Origin: Clostridia bacterium
GTDB taxonomy: Bacteria; Bacillota; Clostridia; Lachnospirales; Cellulosilyticaceae
Direction: 5' to 3'
Assembly: GCA_029239755.1 (NCBI GenBank)
Contig: JARBUI010000020.1
Location: 1-62,827, forward strand
DNA length: 62,827 nt
In this document: one piece after another, positions 50,950 through 62,827 of the stretch
Numbering within the stretch: the first letter of the stretch is position 1
Layout of the letters: every line of letters starts with the position of its first letter
Made by a program: the position numbers and the translations under genes
Notes under the pieces: generated by a model
What the model was told of the DNA's origin: nothing
Databases searched by the model: none
What the model saw: only the letters and a program-made list of their open reading frames with translations

Positions 50950-53316
50950 ATGAGAAATAATAGATGGGGAGAATATAGCTATTTAACAGTCCTATTAATC
51001 ATTATAGCTGTATTTATGTGCTGCAGTTCTGAAACCTTTTCAAAGGAAACAAGTAAAAAACACGTACTAGTAGTAGCTTCTTACCATCCTGAAAATATAT
51101 GGTCAAATGATGAACTAAAGGGCATCAAGAAGCAGCTAGGTTCAGCCAAATACGCTATAGATATTACAGTAGAATATATGGATAGCAAAAATCATTCCGG
51201 AACTGAATACATCAATAAACTCTACGATTTATATGATTATAAATATAAAAATATAAACTTTGATGTCATTATATGTACTGATAATGATGCTTTTAACTTT
51301 ATGAAAATATATGGTGAAAAATTATTCTCTCATACGCCTGTTGTATTTTGCGGAGTTAATAATTTTAATGAATCACTGATTGAGGGACTTGATAATTTTA
51401 CTGGTGTGGCGGAGATCGTCAATATACAAAGAACTTTAGATGTGGCTTTAGAGCTTCATCCTGGCACAAAGGAAATATTGGTATTTCTAGATAATACAAC
51501 AACAGGACTTGAAAACAGAAAAATATTTAATGAATTGGTTGGAAAATACAAAGTAAAATTTAATTTCTATCAAGGGATGGATATAGATTATGCCGTCTCT
51601 ATGGTTGAAGATTTGTCTAAAGGTACTATAGTATTTATTGCAGCAGGCTTCAAAGATGAAGGGGGGGCATACCTATCCATGGAAGATGGCTGCAGAATAA
51701 TCAGCTCAAAATGCAGTGTGCCGCTATATGGTTGTTGGGACTTTTATATAAACAGTGGCGTTGTGGGCGGACTGATGACCTCAGGTTATGTAGAAGGTCA
51801 AAACGCTGCTTTCCTAGCACTTAAAACTTTAGAGGGACAATTACCATCAGATATACCCGTTGTTAAAAATAGTAAGTATCAGTATATGTTCAATTATAAC
51901 AAGCTCAAACAATTTAAAATCAATCTTTCGGATTTACCTCGAGGGGCGATCCTATATAATTTACCAAAACAGTTTTATACTATCCCTAAAGTTTATACTT
52001 GGGCCATCATATTTATCTTAATAATAATTATCATTGTTCTTATTTCTGTAAATTATAAGCGTAAAGCAGCCCAAAAAGCATTACAGGAGAGTGATGCACT
52101 TTTAAGAACTGTCATCAATTCGCTTCATGATATCATTTGCTTTAAAGATTCTGAAGGACGGTGGATTGAAGCTAATGATGCAATGCTCCGGTTATACAAG
52201 ACTGATAGGAAAATAATCGGAAAAACTGATGAAGAGCTAAGCAAGTTAATGCCTGAGTTTAAAACACAGTTTGCCTTTTGCAGTTCAACCGACAAAATTG
52301 CATGGGAGACAAGAAACTTTTCAAGAGCAGAAGAAGTTTTTTCTGGGGTCGGAGAAGAGGATAAAATATATGAAGTGGTAAAGATCCCTTTATTTAATGA
52401 AGATGGCAGCAAAAAAGGGTTGGTCGCTTTAGGACATGATGTTACCGAACATAGAAAAGCCGAAGGATTAAGAAAAAAATCTGAAGAAAATGATAGATTG
52501 ATTAACGAGCTTCTTCATTATGAGAAAATAAGGACAGATTTTTTTGCGAACTTATCCCACGAGTTTAAAACCCCTTTAAATCTTATTTTTAGCGCATTGC
52601 AAATGGTGGAATTGTTAGAAAGAGATCAAAGTGCAAATAACATTCCTTGTAGATTAACAAATTATACAGCTATTATGAAACAAAATTGTTTTAGGCTCCT
52701 GAGAATCGTAAATAATCTCATTGATATTACCAAAATTGATGCAGGCTACCTGCAATTACAGCTTAAGAATGAAAATATAGTGTTCATTATTGAAGAGATT
52801 ACCTTATCCGTTAAAGATTATATAGAAAATAAAGGAATAAGTCTTATATTTGATACAGATATCGAGGAAAAAATGATAGCTTGTGATTCAGATAAAGTCG
52901 AAAGAATAATGTTAAATCTTTTGTCAAATGCAATAAAATTTACTAGTTCTGGAGGAAAAATTGAAGTTATCGTCACCGACAGGGGCGATCATGTAAATAT
53001 TTCAGTTAAAGATACCGGTATAGGCATCCCAGAAGAAAAACAGAACATGATTTTCGAGAGATTTATGCAAGTTGATAAGTCTTTATCCAGGAATCGTGAG
53101 GGCAGCGGTATTGGGTTATCATTAGTTAAGTCCCTAGTTGAATTACATAATGGCAGTATTAGTGTAAGAAGTCAGTTTGGTCAAGGCAGTGAATTTATAA
53201 TTATACTGCCAGCTGTTACCATACACAAAGAGAGTCCTCCGGTAGACTCTTCTGTCTATACTGCCCAAACCAAGATTGACCGAATAAACATTGAATTCTC
53301 AGATATATATGGTTAA
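50950..53316 (+). CDS. Sensor histidine kinase with ABC-type extracellular binding domain
   Basis: 788 residues: signal anchor (about 12-30), an extracellular ABC substrate-binding-like domain (about 35-315, HVLVVASYHPENIWSNDELKG and DVIICTDNDAFNFM), a membrane helix near 340-365, a PAS domain (about 375-500), HisKA (NLSHEFKTPLNL) and HATPase (NLLSNAIKFTSS, DTGIGIPEE, GSGIGLSL). No receiver domain. Its sensor resembles that of the GGDEF-EAL protein at 26440-29376, so both may report a similar ligand to different outputs. No response regulator is adjacent, making this an orphan kinase. GGAGTAAGTATC precedes the ATG. Ends at a bidirectional terminator. Confidence 0.9.
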   Translation: MRNNRWGEYSYLTVLLIIIAVFMCCSSETFSKETSKKHVLVVASYHPENIWSNDELKGIKKQLGSAKYAIDITVEYMDSKNHSGTEYINKLYDLYDYKYKNINFDVIICTDNDAFNFMKIYGEKLFSHTPVVFCGVNNFNESLIEGLDNFTGVAEIVNIQRTLDVALELHPGTKEILVFLDNTTTGLENRKIFNELVGKYKVKFNFYQGMDIDYAVSMVEDLSKGTIVFIAAGFKDEGGAYLSMEDGCRIISSKCSVPLYGCWDFYINSGVVGGLMTSGYVEGQNAAFLALKTLEGQLPSDIPVVKNSKYQYMFNYNKLKQFKINLSDLPRGAILYNLPKQFYTIPKVYTWAIIFILIIIIIVLISVNYKRKAAQKALQESDALLRTVINSLHDIICFKDSEGRWIEANDAMLRLYKTDRKIIGKTDEELSKLMPEFKTQFAFCSSTDKIAWETRNFSRAEEVFSGVGEEDKIYEVVKIPLFNEDGSKKGLVALGHDVTEHRKAEGLRKKSEENDRLINELLHYEKIRTDFFANLSHEFKTPLNLIFSALQMVELLERDQSANNIPCRLTNYTAIMKQNCFRLLRIVNNLIDITKIDAGYLQLQLKNENIVFIIEEITLSVKDYIENKGISLIFDTDIEEKMIACDSDKVERIMLNLLSNAIKFTSSGGKIEVIVTDRGDHVNISVKDTGIGIPEEKQNMIFERFMQVDKSLSRNREGSGIGLSLVKSLVELHNGSISVRSQFGQGSEFIIILPAVTIHKESPPVDSSVYTAQTKIDRINIEFSDIYG

Positions 53317-53396
53317 TTTAAACTCTGGTTTCTTACCCTGCCTGTGGTATACTTTTCCATATAATTTATGTCATATAAAATGCAGGACTGCAAAAC

Positions 53397-53427
53397 AACA
53401 GCTTAGAGCATTAAGATCTAAGCTGTT
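53397..53427. terminator. Bidirectional terminator between the kinase and selO
   Basis: AACAGCTTAGA and TCTAAGCTGTT form a perfect 11-base stem with a 9-base loop, followed by ATTTTTAG (plus) and GTTTTGC (minus). Confidence 0.85.
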
Positions 53428-53455
53428 ATTTTTAGGAGTTTTTAATGCTTCTCTA

Positions 53456-54928
53456 TCAGGTGCCGCAATAAGTTCGATAAGGACACGCTGATTGCGCAGG
53501 CAGTCCTGCGTACTCTTCCTGTTCGCTTGAGTGTGCATAGGGGTTTGAAAGGACATTAAGAAGCCTGTCCATTATAGTATAGTCTCCTTTTACCGCGGCT
53601 TCCAGCGCCTCTTCTACTCTGTGATTGCGCGGAATTATAGCGGGATTGCTGCTTCTCATCAACTGATGGGAGGCGTCTTTTGTTTCATGCTGCCTGCCTA
53701 ACCTCTTCTGCCAGTGGTTGTGCCACTCGGCAAATTCCGTGTTTCCTGATAAAGATATATCCTCAGGCTTGTCAAAAGTTAATGCTCGAAAGGTATTGGT
53801 ATAGTCCGCACGATACTTCTGCATGATGCTTAAGAGCCCTTCAATAAGAGATTCATCCTGAGGTTCTTCATTAAATAGTCCTAGTTTTGCTCTCATTCCC
53901 GACAGCCAATTGCCATGGTACAACTCAGCAAAACCCGCAATTGCATCCTGAGCCAGTTTGACAGCCTGTTTCTCATCGTCGTGAAGGAGAGGCAGTAAGG
54001 TTTCAGCAAATCTTGCCAGATTCCATGCAGCAATGTTTGGCTGATTACCATAGGCATATCTGCCGTGAGCATCGATAGAACTAAATACCGTTTTAGGATC
54101 ATAGGTATCCATGAAGGCGCACGGACCATAGTCAATAGTTTCTCCGCTAAGAGCCATGTTATCGGTGTTCATTACCCCATGAATAAAGCCAGTCAGCTGC
54201 CATTTAGCAATCAGCTCTGCCTGGTGCTTAATCACTTCTTTAAGCAGAAAGAGATAGCTGTTCTCCTCAGTGTGAGCGGTCGTGAAGTGTCTTTGAAGCG
54301 TATAATCAGCCAAGGTACGGAGATCTTCAGATGTCCCCCATTTTGAAACATATTGGAAAGTGCCGACACGCAGGTGGCTTGCAGCAACACGGGTTAAAAC
54401 AGCCCCAGGCTGTTTGGTTTCACGAATGACTGATTCACCAGTTGTCACCACCGCTAGGCTTCGGGTAGTAGGAATACCAAGCCCGTACATCGCTTCACTA
54501 ATAATGTACTCCCGCAACATTGGTCCAAGTGCCGCCCTACCATCGCCTCCGCGGGAATACGGTGTTCTTCCTGACCCTTTGAGCTGAATATCAACCTTTT
54601 CACCTCCGGGAGTAATCTGCTCCCCAAGCAGCACAGCCCGGCCATCACCTAACATGGTAAAGTGTCCGAACTGATGCCCTGCATAAGCCTGAGCAAGGGG
54701 TGAAGAACCTTCGGGAATCTGATTGCCAGCAAGAACCGCTGTTCCATCACTATTTTGCAAGACCTGGACACTGAGCCCTAAGGATGCAGCAAGCGGATAA
54801 TTGAGAATGCTTATCTTCGGTGAACGTACAGGCGTTGGGGACTGGCTGGTAAAAAGTATTTTTGGCAGCCGTGCGTAACTATTGTCTAAGTTCCATCCTG
54901 TTTCTTCTACTGTTTTTCTCTCTGTCAT
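53456..54928 (-). CDS. selO: SelO (YdiU) protein adenylyltransferase
   Basis: Pseudokinase-fold enzyme that attaches AMP to proteins (AMPylation). The family shows [39 protein letters not shown] near the N terminus, the [27 protein letters not shown] block with the nucleotide-binding residues, the [25 protein letters not shown] catalytic-loop equivalent, and a C terminus ending in CPYRTYCGT. 490 residues, full length. The C-terminal cysteine is encoded by TGC, not by a selenocysteine codon. ATG with AAAGGAG upstream. It is convergent with the kinase. Targets are unknown; in other bacteria they include redox proteins. Confidence 0.95.
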   Translation of the reverse strand: MTERKTVEETGWNLDNSYARLPKILFTSQSPTPVRSPKISILNYPLAASLGLSVQVLQNSDGTAVLAGNQIPEGSSPLAQAYAGHQFGHFTMLGDGRAVLLGEQITPGGEKVDIQLKGSGRTPYSRGGDGRAALGPMLREYIISEAMYGLGIPTTRSLAVVTTGESVIRETKQPGAVLTRVAASHLRVGTFQYVSKWGTSEDLRTLADYTLQRHFTTAHTEENSYLFLLKEVIKHQAELIAKWQLTGFIHGVMNTDNMALSGETIDYGPCAFMDTYDPKTVFSSIDAHGRYAYGNQPNIAAWNLARFAETLLPLLHDDEKQAVKLAQDAIAGFAELYHGNWLSGMRAKLGLFNEEPQDESLIEGLLSIMQKYRADYTNTFRALTFDKPEDISLSGNTEFAEWHNHWQKRLGRQHETKDASHQLMRSSNPAIIPRNHRVEEALEAAVKGDYTIMDRLLNVLSNPYAHSSEQEEYAGLPAQSACPYRTYCGT

Positions 54929-55087
54929 TGTATCTCCTTTTCTTTTCGTATCTTTTGTTCCTCTCTTAGTTTTCTAAACAAAATCATATATATTAGATAG
55001 TGTTTTAAATCCCTATTTAGTGTCTGCTTTCGTCAATTTATTATACTCTTTTCCGAAAATATGAGTCTTTTAAATGTATCTCACTCC

Positions 55088-55123
55088 AAAAAAAGACCAA
55101 GCTTCCAAAATCACGGCCTGGTC
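55088..55123 (-). terminator. Terminator of the beta-galactoside operon
   Basis: GACCA and TGGTC arms, extended by a short GC pairing, form a stem whose minus-strand 3' side is followed by TTTTTTT. It lies 80 bases after the beta-galactosidase stop. Confidence 0.65.
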
Positions 55124-55202
55124 CTAGACTAACTATAAAATTTTATAAAATAAATTGGATAAGCAGATCGATTACATCCCCTGTATCTCTACCTCACAAT
55201 TC

Positions 55203-59062
<3,860 letters not shown>

Positions 59063-59070
<8 letters not shown>

Positions 59071-59956
59071 GTTTGTCACCTACTTTCATCTGAACAAATG
59101 CTAAGACTGCTACTAATATTAAAATCAGATAGGCCATTGCGGCAGCGTACCCAAAGTTCGGAACATATTTAAAAGATAAATTATAAATATAGTGGGACAT
59201 TGTAATTGTTGCATTAGCTGGACCGCCATTTGTGAGGTTCCACGACTCATCAAATAGCTGCAATGTGCCATTGGTTGACATGATTGCGGTCAAAAGAATA
59301 GTTGGTCTTAGTAACGGTACTGTGATTTGCCAAAATGATTGAAATGGAGAAGCCCCGTCAATTTTCGCTGCTTCGTATATGGAGTACTCAATATTTTGAA
59401 GTCCGGCTAAATAGAATACCATATTATACCCCGTCCATCTCCAAAGAAGTGCAATAATGATAACTGCTCTTGCACTGATCGGATTGGCTAAGAAGTTGTA
59501 TCCGGAGCTTAGAATCCCTAATTTTACGAGCAGTAGATTAATAAATCCATCCACCGAAAACAACGACCGGAAAATAATCGCATAAGAAACCAGCGAGGTT
59601 GCACATGGCAAGAATATAGCTGTACGAAATAGGCCTCTGAACTTTAAATTTTTATCATTCAGCATAGACGCAAGAATAAGCCCCATAATAAGCATAATGG
59701 GCACTTGAATAATCAAATAGATGAAATTATTCATCAGAGCTTGCAAAAATATTTTGTCCTCAAACATGCGTGTGTAGTTCAAAAAACCTGCAAATCGCAT
59801 TTTTGCTCCTATGCCCGTCTCGAACGAAAGAATCAGAGCCTTAATCATCGGATAAAAGCTCATAGCTGCAATGAGAAACACTGCCGGCATGAGCACTGCC
59901 CATCCGAAAAGATTTTGTTTCTTTTGGAGTGTTATATTTTTCTTTGGATGACTCAC
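59063..59956 (-). CDS. Carbohydrate ABC transporter permease (MalF type)
   Basis: 297-residue permease with about six helices, FYPMIKALILSFE near the N terminus and the EAA loop SIYEAAKIDGASPFQSFWQITVPLLRP. It pairs with the MalG-type permease. The start is a GTG behind GGGGGGAATGAT. A hairpin between the binding-protein gene and this gene probably sets its lower expression. No ATPase gene is present in the operon, so an unlinked multi-sugar ATPase (MsmK-type) is presumably used. Confidence 0.92.
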
Positions 59957-59985
59957 ATCATTCCCCCCTTTTTATTCTAAATAAG

Positions 59986-60020
59986 TATGGGGAACCGTCT
60001 CATTCAGACTGCTCCCCATA
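59986..60020 (-). repeat. Intercistronic hairpin between sugar-binding protein and permease genes
   Basis: TATGGGGA and TCCCCATA enclose an inner pairing GTCT/AGAC. There is no T-run, so it is likely an mRNA processing or stabilising element that favours the binding protein. Confidence 0.65.
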
Positions 60021-60049
60021 TATCTCCAAAACTACTATAGCCTAAATAC

Positions 60050-61417
60050 TTACTGACCCATTGCGAATTCGACAGTTGATTGTGCCGTTTCAAGCTCAGA
60101 TTTCAAATCAGCTCCCGCAATTGTGTTTGTCAAAGCTGTAGCTACGGCATCACGTGCCTCATAGTAATATACCCCTGTATTATTACTTGGTACTTTTGAA
60201 GCGAATTCTGTAATCATTGAAAATACTTTTTGGTTATTAAAGAAAGCTTGTGGCTCTCCGTATACATCAGATTTTCCTGCTGGAATATAGTTAGCTAAAG
60301 CCCCTGAACTTGGAAGGATTGTTTCATAAAACTCTACACTTCCTGCAAATGTTTTAGCTAGGAAATCATTTGCCAGTTTTACGTTTTTACAGTTTGCTGT
60401 AACAGCCCAGCTGGAACCACCATTGTTAGAGTAGTTTGTTGCCCCTTGTATACCATCTAACTTAGGCATATTTGTTATTTCCCAAAGGCCTTTTTGATTC
60501 TCTGCTGTTTGGATAGATCCTAAAATCCAGCATCCATTAATTGTCCCTGCAACAGTCCCATCTGTAAGTGTTCCAATATATTGGTCCCAGTCATTTACTT
60601 GAATTAAAATACCTGAAGTTACTAACTCAGCATATGTACTTAATACTTTTTCTAATACTGCATTATTAACAATATTAGGTTTACCCTCTTGATCAAATAG
60701 GCTGGCTCCCGCAGATTGAAGCATCATCATAATGAGGTCTGATTCTCCTGCCTGCATGGAAAGCAGCGGCTTTCCAGTCTTTTCTAATACAACTTTACCT
60801 AGCTCAATGTACTTAGACCATGTAATATCTGTAAAATCAGCTGGCGTAAAACCTGCTTCTTTTAAAACATCTGTTCTAAGGCAAGAGATAACTGCTCCGT
60901 TATCAAATGGCACCCCATAGTTTTTGCCGTCAACTGTAGAGTAAGCTACTTTTGATGCCCCAAAATCTTTAAAAGCAATTCCTGAATCTGTTAAGTCTGT
61001 AAAAGCATCTGGATAGCTAATGACATTTTTCTGAAATGCATTGTCCTGCATTAATAAAATATCTGGTAATGTACTAAGGTCCCCTGAAGAAGCAGCTGTT
61101 GTTAATTTTGTCTGAACGTCCTGCCAAGGGGTTTCAACAACATTTAAAACAAAATTAGGATTATCTTTTTTGTATACTTCTGCTGCTTGATTCATTGCAT
61201 AAACATTAAATGCAGGATCCCAGCACCAAACAGTTAGTGTGTTGTCATCAGCAGCTGGTGCTGCCTCTGCTTCTTTAGCTGGCTCAGCTCCTTTGGATTC
61301 TGCTTCTTTTGTTGGTTCAGTCTTTGCAGATTCTGTGGTTGCTGCGTTTGAACCGCAAGCTACCATGGATAGAGCCATAGCTGCAACTACAAATGATGAG
61401 ATGATTTTCTTGATCAT
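60050..61417 (-). CDS. Sugar ABC transporter substrate-binding lipoprotein
   Basis: 455-residue lipoprotein: signal peptide with the lipobox ALSMVACGSN (Cys near residue 21), an Ala/Glu/Lys-rich linker, then the family 1 binding fold starting at TLTVWCWDPAFNVYAMNQAAEVYKKDNP, with a DILLMQDNAF segment. It delivers a sugar, probably a galactoside, to the MalF/MalG permeases. The start ATG follows AAGGAGG. It is the first structural gene of the operon, downstream of the araC-type gene. Confidence 0.93.
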   Translation of the reverse strand: MIKKIISSFVVAAMALSMVACGSNAATTESAKTEPTKEAESKGAEPAKEAEAAPAADDNTLTVWCWDPAFNVYAMNQAAEVYKKDNPNFVLNVVETPWQDVQTKLTTAASSGDLSTLPDILLMQDNAFQKNVISYPDAFTDLTDSGIAFKDFGASKVAYSTVDGKNYGVPFDNGAVISCLRTDVLKEAGFTPADFTDITWSKYIELGKVVLEKTGKPLLSMQAGESDLIMMMLQSAGASLFDQEGKPNIVNNAVLEKVLSTYAELVTSGILIQVNDWDQYIGTLTDGTVAGTINGCWILGSIQTAENQKGLWEITNMPKLDGIQGATNYSNNGGSSWAVTANCKNVKLANDFLAKTFAGSVEFYETILPSSGALANYIPAGKSDVYGEPQAFFNNQKVFSMITEFASKVPSNNTGVYYYEARDAVATALTNTIAGADLKSELETAQSTVEFAMGQ

Positions 61418-61484
61418 ACTTCATATCCTCCTTATTTGTTGGCGCACGTATAAAGAAATCGCTATTCTCGAGCTAATTGGATAA

Positions 61485-61527
61485 TATGCATAAGTTTTTT
61501 AGTTATACGCACTTGTTTATATGCATA
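61485..61527. promoter_or_regulatory. Repeated TATGCATA octamers upstream of the sugar operon
   Basis: The self-complementary octamer TATGCATA occurs at 61485-61492 and 61520-61527, 35 bases apart, with a related TATGCAAA near 61574. They lie between araC and the binding-protein gene and are candidate regulator-binding sites. Confidence 0.45.
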
Positions 61528-61604
61528 TTATATCAATATTCCCCTTCCATTGTTTCTATATTCAATTAAAAAATATGCAAATTCAATCATTTACATATTT
61601 GCCA

Positions 61605-62531
61605 TTACCATCCTTTTTGCGCGCTAATCTTGTAATTCAAAAGCTTACCTTCGAAATTTTCTGCAGACTGCTTCCATTGATAAGGTGAGATACCAACCAG
61701 TTTTTTAAAGTTCCTATTAAAAGTAGATACCGTTGCAAACCCTACTTTATAGGCTACACATTCCATAGTAACCTGTGACCTTTTTATTAACTCACATGCT
61801 TTTTGTACACGAATCAGATTAATGTAGTCGATCGGTCTCATGTTCATTGATTGCTCAAACACTTTCCTGAAATGACTTTCACTCATGTTGCAGGCATTCG
61901 CTAATTGGCTTATTTTAATCTCTTCATTGTAATTTCGATTGACATAGTCTAACGCATCAGATATTTGTGCTGCCTTCTGTTTTGTTCTTTTAATTTTTTC
62001 TTCACTATCATCTAGCCGAAGAAGTTCTACAATAAATGCTTGCATAAAGCCTTTCACGCTCTCCTGATAATAGGTGTCCTTTCTTTGCATTTCTCTTATA
62101 ATATTTCTTAAAATATTATCCAAAACTGGATGCTCCTTAGCATGTAGAAAGAGGGCTTTACGATAAATCCGTGTAAGCAGTTTTTGAACAAAAGCAGCAT
62201 CTTCCTTATACGTAGCATTCAGATATTGTTCTATATCAAAAAACATCCACTCCCAGTAGCTTTCTGTCCCTCTATCACTATTTGTTGTATGAGACAAATT
62301 AGGGGGAATAACAGTAAACACATTGGCTTCAAAGGGATAATTTTGATTATCAATGATTACTTCTCCAGTCCCTTCATGACAATATCCTATTTCCATAAAA
62401 TTATGAAAATGAAGACCATTAATGCCAACACCATATTCTCTCCTCCAGTCTTTTCCTAAAAGGGCTAATACAATTTCATTATTTGGCATTTCATAATATC
62501 TAAACTCAACCGTTTGCTTTTTTTTACTCAT
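61605..62531 (-). CDS. AraC family transcriptional regulator
   Basis: 308 residues: N-terminal cupin-like sugar-sensing domain (about 20-140, LHFHNFMEIGYCHEGTGEVIID) and a C-terminal double helix-turn-helix (about 200-295, SQLANACNMSESHFRKVFEQSMNMRPIDYINLIRVQKACELI and AYKVGFATVSTFNRNFKKLVGISPYQW). The start ATG follows GGGGTGAGGTAG. It is transcribed in the same direction as the sugar operon and 187 bases upstream, so it probably activates that operon in response to the sugar. Confidence 0.93.
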   Translation of the reverse strand: MSKKKQTVEFRYYEMPNNEIVLALLGKDWRREYGVGINGLHFHNFMEIGYCHEGTGEVIIDNQNYPFEANVFTVIPPNLSHTTNSDRGTESYWEWMFFDIEQYLNATYKEDAAFVQKLLTRIYRKALFLHAKEHPVLDNILRNIIREMQRKDTYYQESVKGFMQAFIVELLRLDDSEEKIKRTKQKAAQISDALDYVNRNYNEEIKISQLANACNMSESHFRKVFEQSMNMRPIDYINLIRVQKACELIKRSQVTMECVAYKVGFATVSTFNRNFKKLVGISPYQWKQSAENFEGKLLNYKISAQKGW

Positions 62532-62721
62532 CTACCTCACCCCACTGTGCAAATCTTCAAAATCATTATAACAAATTTTTAGTCATATTAGTATATCCTT
62601 GTGCCATTAAGCCAGATGACTTGGTTAATAAGCTTAAAAAATCAAGCTGGTATTTTCGATAGAAGCTGCTGATATCCATATTGGTTTAATCCTAAGTAAA
62701 GAGGTTCCTAAGAAAGCGTGT

Positions 62722-62760
62722 AAAAAAATGATATGTACCCAGTTTTCTGGACACATCATT
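62722..62760 (-). terminator. Terminator of a gene beyond the window edge
   Basis: On the minus strand AATGATGTGTCCAG and CTGGGTACATATCATT pair with two small bulges and are followed by TTTTTTT. It lies upstream of the AraC gene and must end transcription that begins outside the window. Confidence 0.65.
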
Positions 62761-62787
62761 ATCTAATTAAATAGTTAGGCACTAATG

Positions 62788-62823
62788 CTGGATGTCTTCC
62801 TGTAGATTACAGGAGGCATCCAG
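62788..62823. repeat. Hairpin at the window edge
   Basis: CTGGATG and CATCCAG flank a second pairing CCTGT/ACAGG, a stem of about 14 bases. The edge cuts the downstream context, so its role cannot be decided. Confidence 0.6.
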
Positions 62824-62827
62824 TTTG

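Noticed and set aside
53456..54928. Possible selenocysteine in SelO
   Set aside because: The C-terminal residue is encoded by TGC and no in-frame TGA or SECIS-like element is needed.

Overview
The window looks like a chromosomal segment of an AT-rich, anaerobic, endospore-forming Clostridia (Bacillota). The signs are spore photoproduct lyase, a cotJABC spore-coat operon, an agrBD peptide-signalling locus, superoxide reductase and rubrerythrin in place of aerobic oxidative-stress enzymes, FeoAB iron uptake, strong AGGAGG-type ribosome binding sites, and frequent TTG/GTG starts. A member of the Lachnospirales is my guess, but this is inference and no rRNA is present to confirm it. I saw no tRNA, rRNA, CRISPR, phage or insertion sequence.

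Layout. 1-8.9 kb: an M16C peptidase, spore photoproduct lyase, a flavodiiron protein, an AEC transporter, an eroded GalE-like protein, and a cation/proton antiporter behind a fluoride riboswitch with a terminator. 9-12.5 kb: an orphan protein that resembles only the N-terminal part of HerA-type ATPases, a manganese-catalase-like protein, and a desulfoferrodoxin-rubrerythrin operon under a PerR-like palindrome. 12.6-17.7 kb: a chemotaxis receptor and a two-gene signalling operon (REC-HD-GYP plus PAS histidine kinase). 18-24.8 kb: feoAB, a DUF4870-like protein, a MATE exporter, a TipAS-type MerR regulator, a small LexA-box-associated gene, and CvfB. 25-29.4 kb: cotJABC and a sensor GGDEF-EAL protein. 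29.6-35.3 kb: SfsA, an ArsC-like protein, a YgjP-like protease, a ferredoxin-fused aldo/keto reductase and a polar amino-acid ABC transporter.

35.5-39.3 kb holds the most interesting unit: a five-gene transcription unit DUF5317 - membrane protein - agrB - agrD - GGDEF/HD-GYP. AgrD (44 aa) was found by reading the gap behind agrB. No AgrC kinase or AgrA regulator lies nearby, so the peptide signal may feed into cyclic-di-GMP turnover. 39.4-42.7 kb: an RNA-methyltransferase-like operon with YwbE and DUF1653, then a DUF362 protein. 43-46 kb: a compact Hpt - REC - 7TM hybrid kinase phosphorelay. 46.3-50.8 kb: a CBS protein, an ICMT-like protein, and an OmpR-type two-component pair behind a second aldo/keto reductase. 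50.9-53.3 kb: a kinase whose extracellular sensor is paralogous to that of the GGDEF-EAL protein. 53.4-62.5 kb: SelO, then a beta-galactoside operon (AraC regulator, sugar-binding lipoprotein, two permeases, GH2 beta-galactosidase).

The genes form three themes. One is anaerobic oxygen and iron defence (flavodiiron protein, superoxide reductase, rubrerythrin, Mn catalase, FeoAB). The second is a dense sensory and cyclic-di-GMP layer (three c-di-GMP enzymes, five histidine kinases, one chemoreceptor, one peptide quorum signal). The third is sporulation and nutrient uptake. Functional calls rest on motifs recognised by eye; no database search was run.
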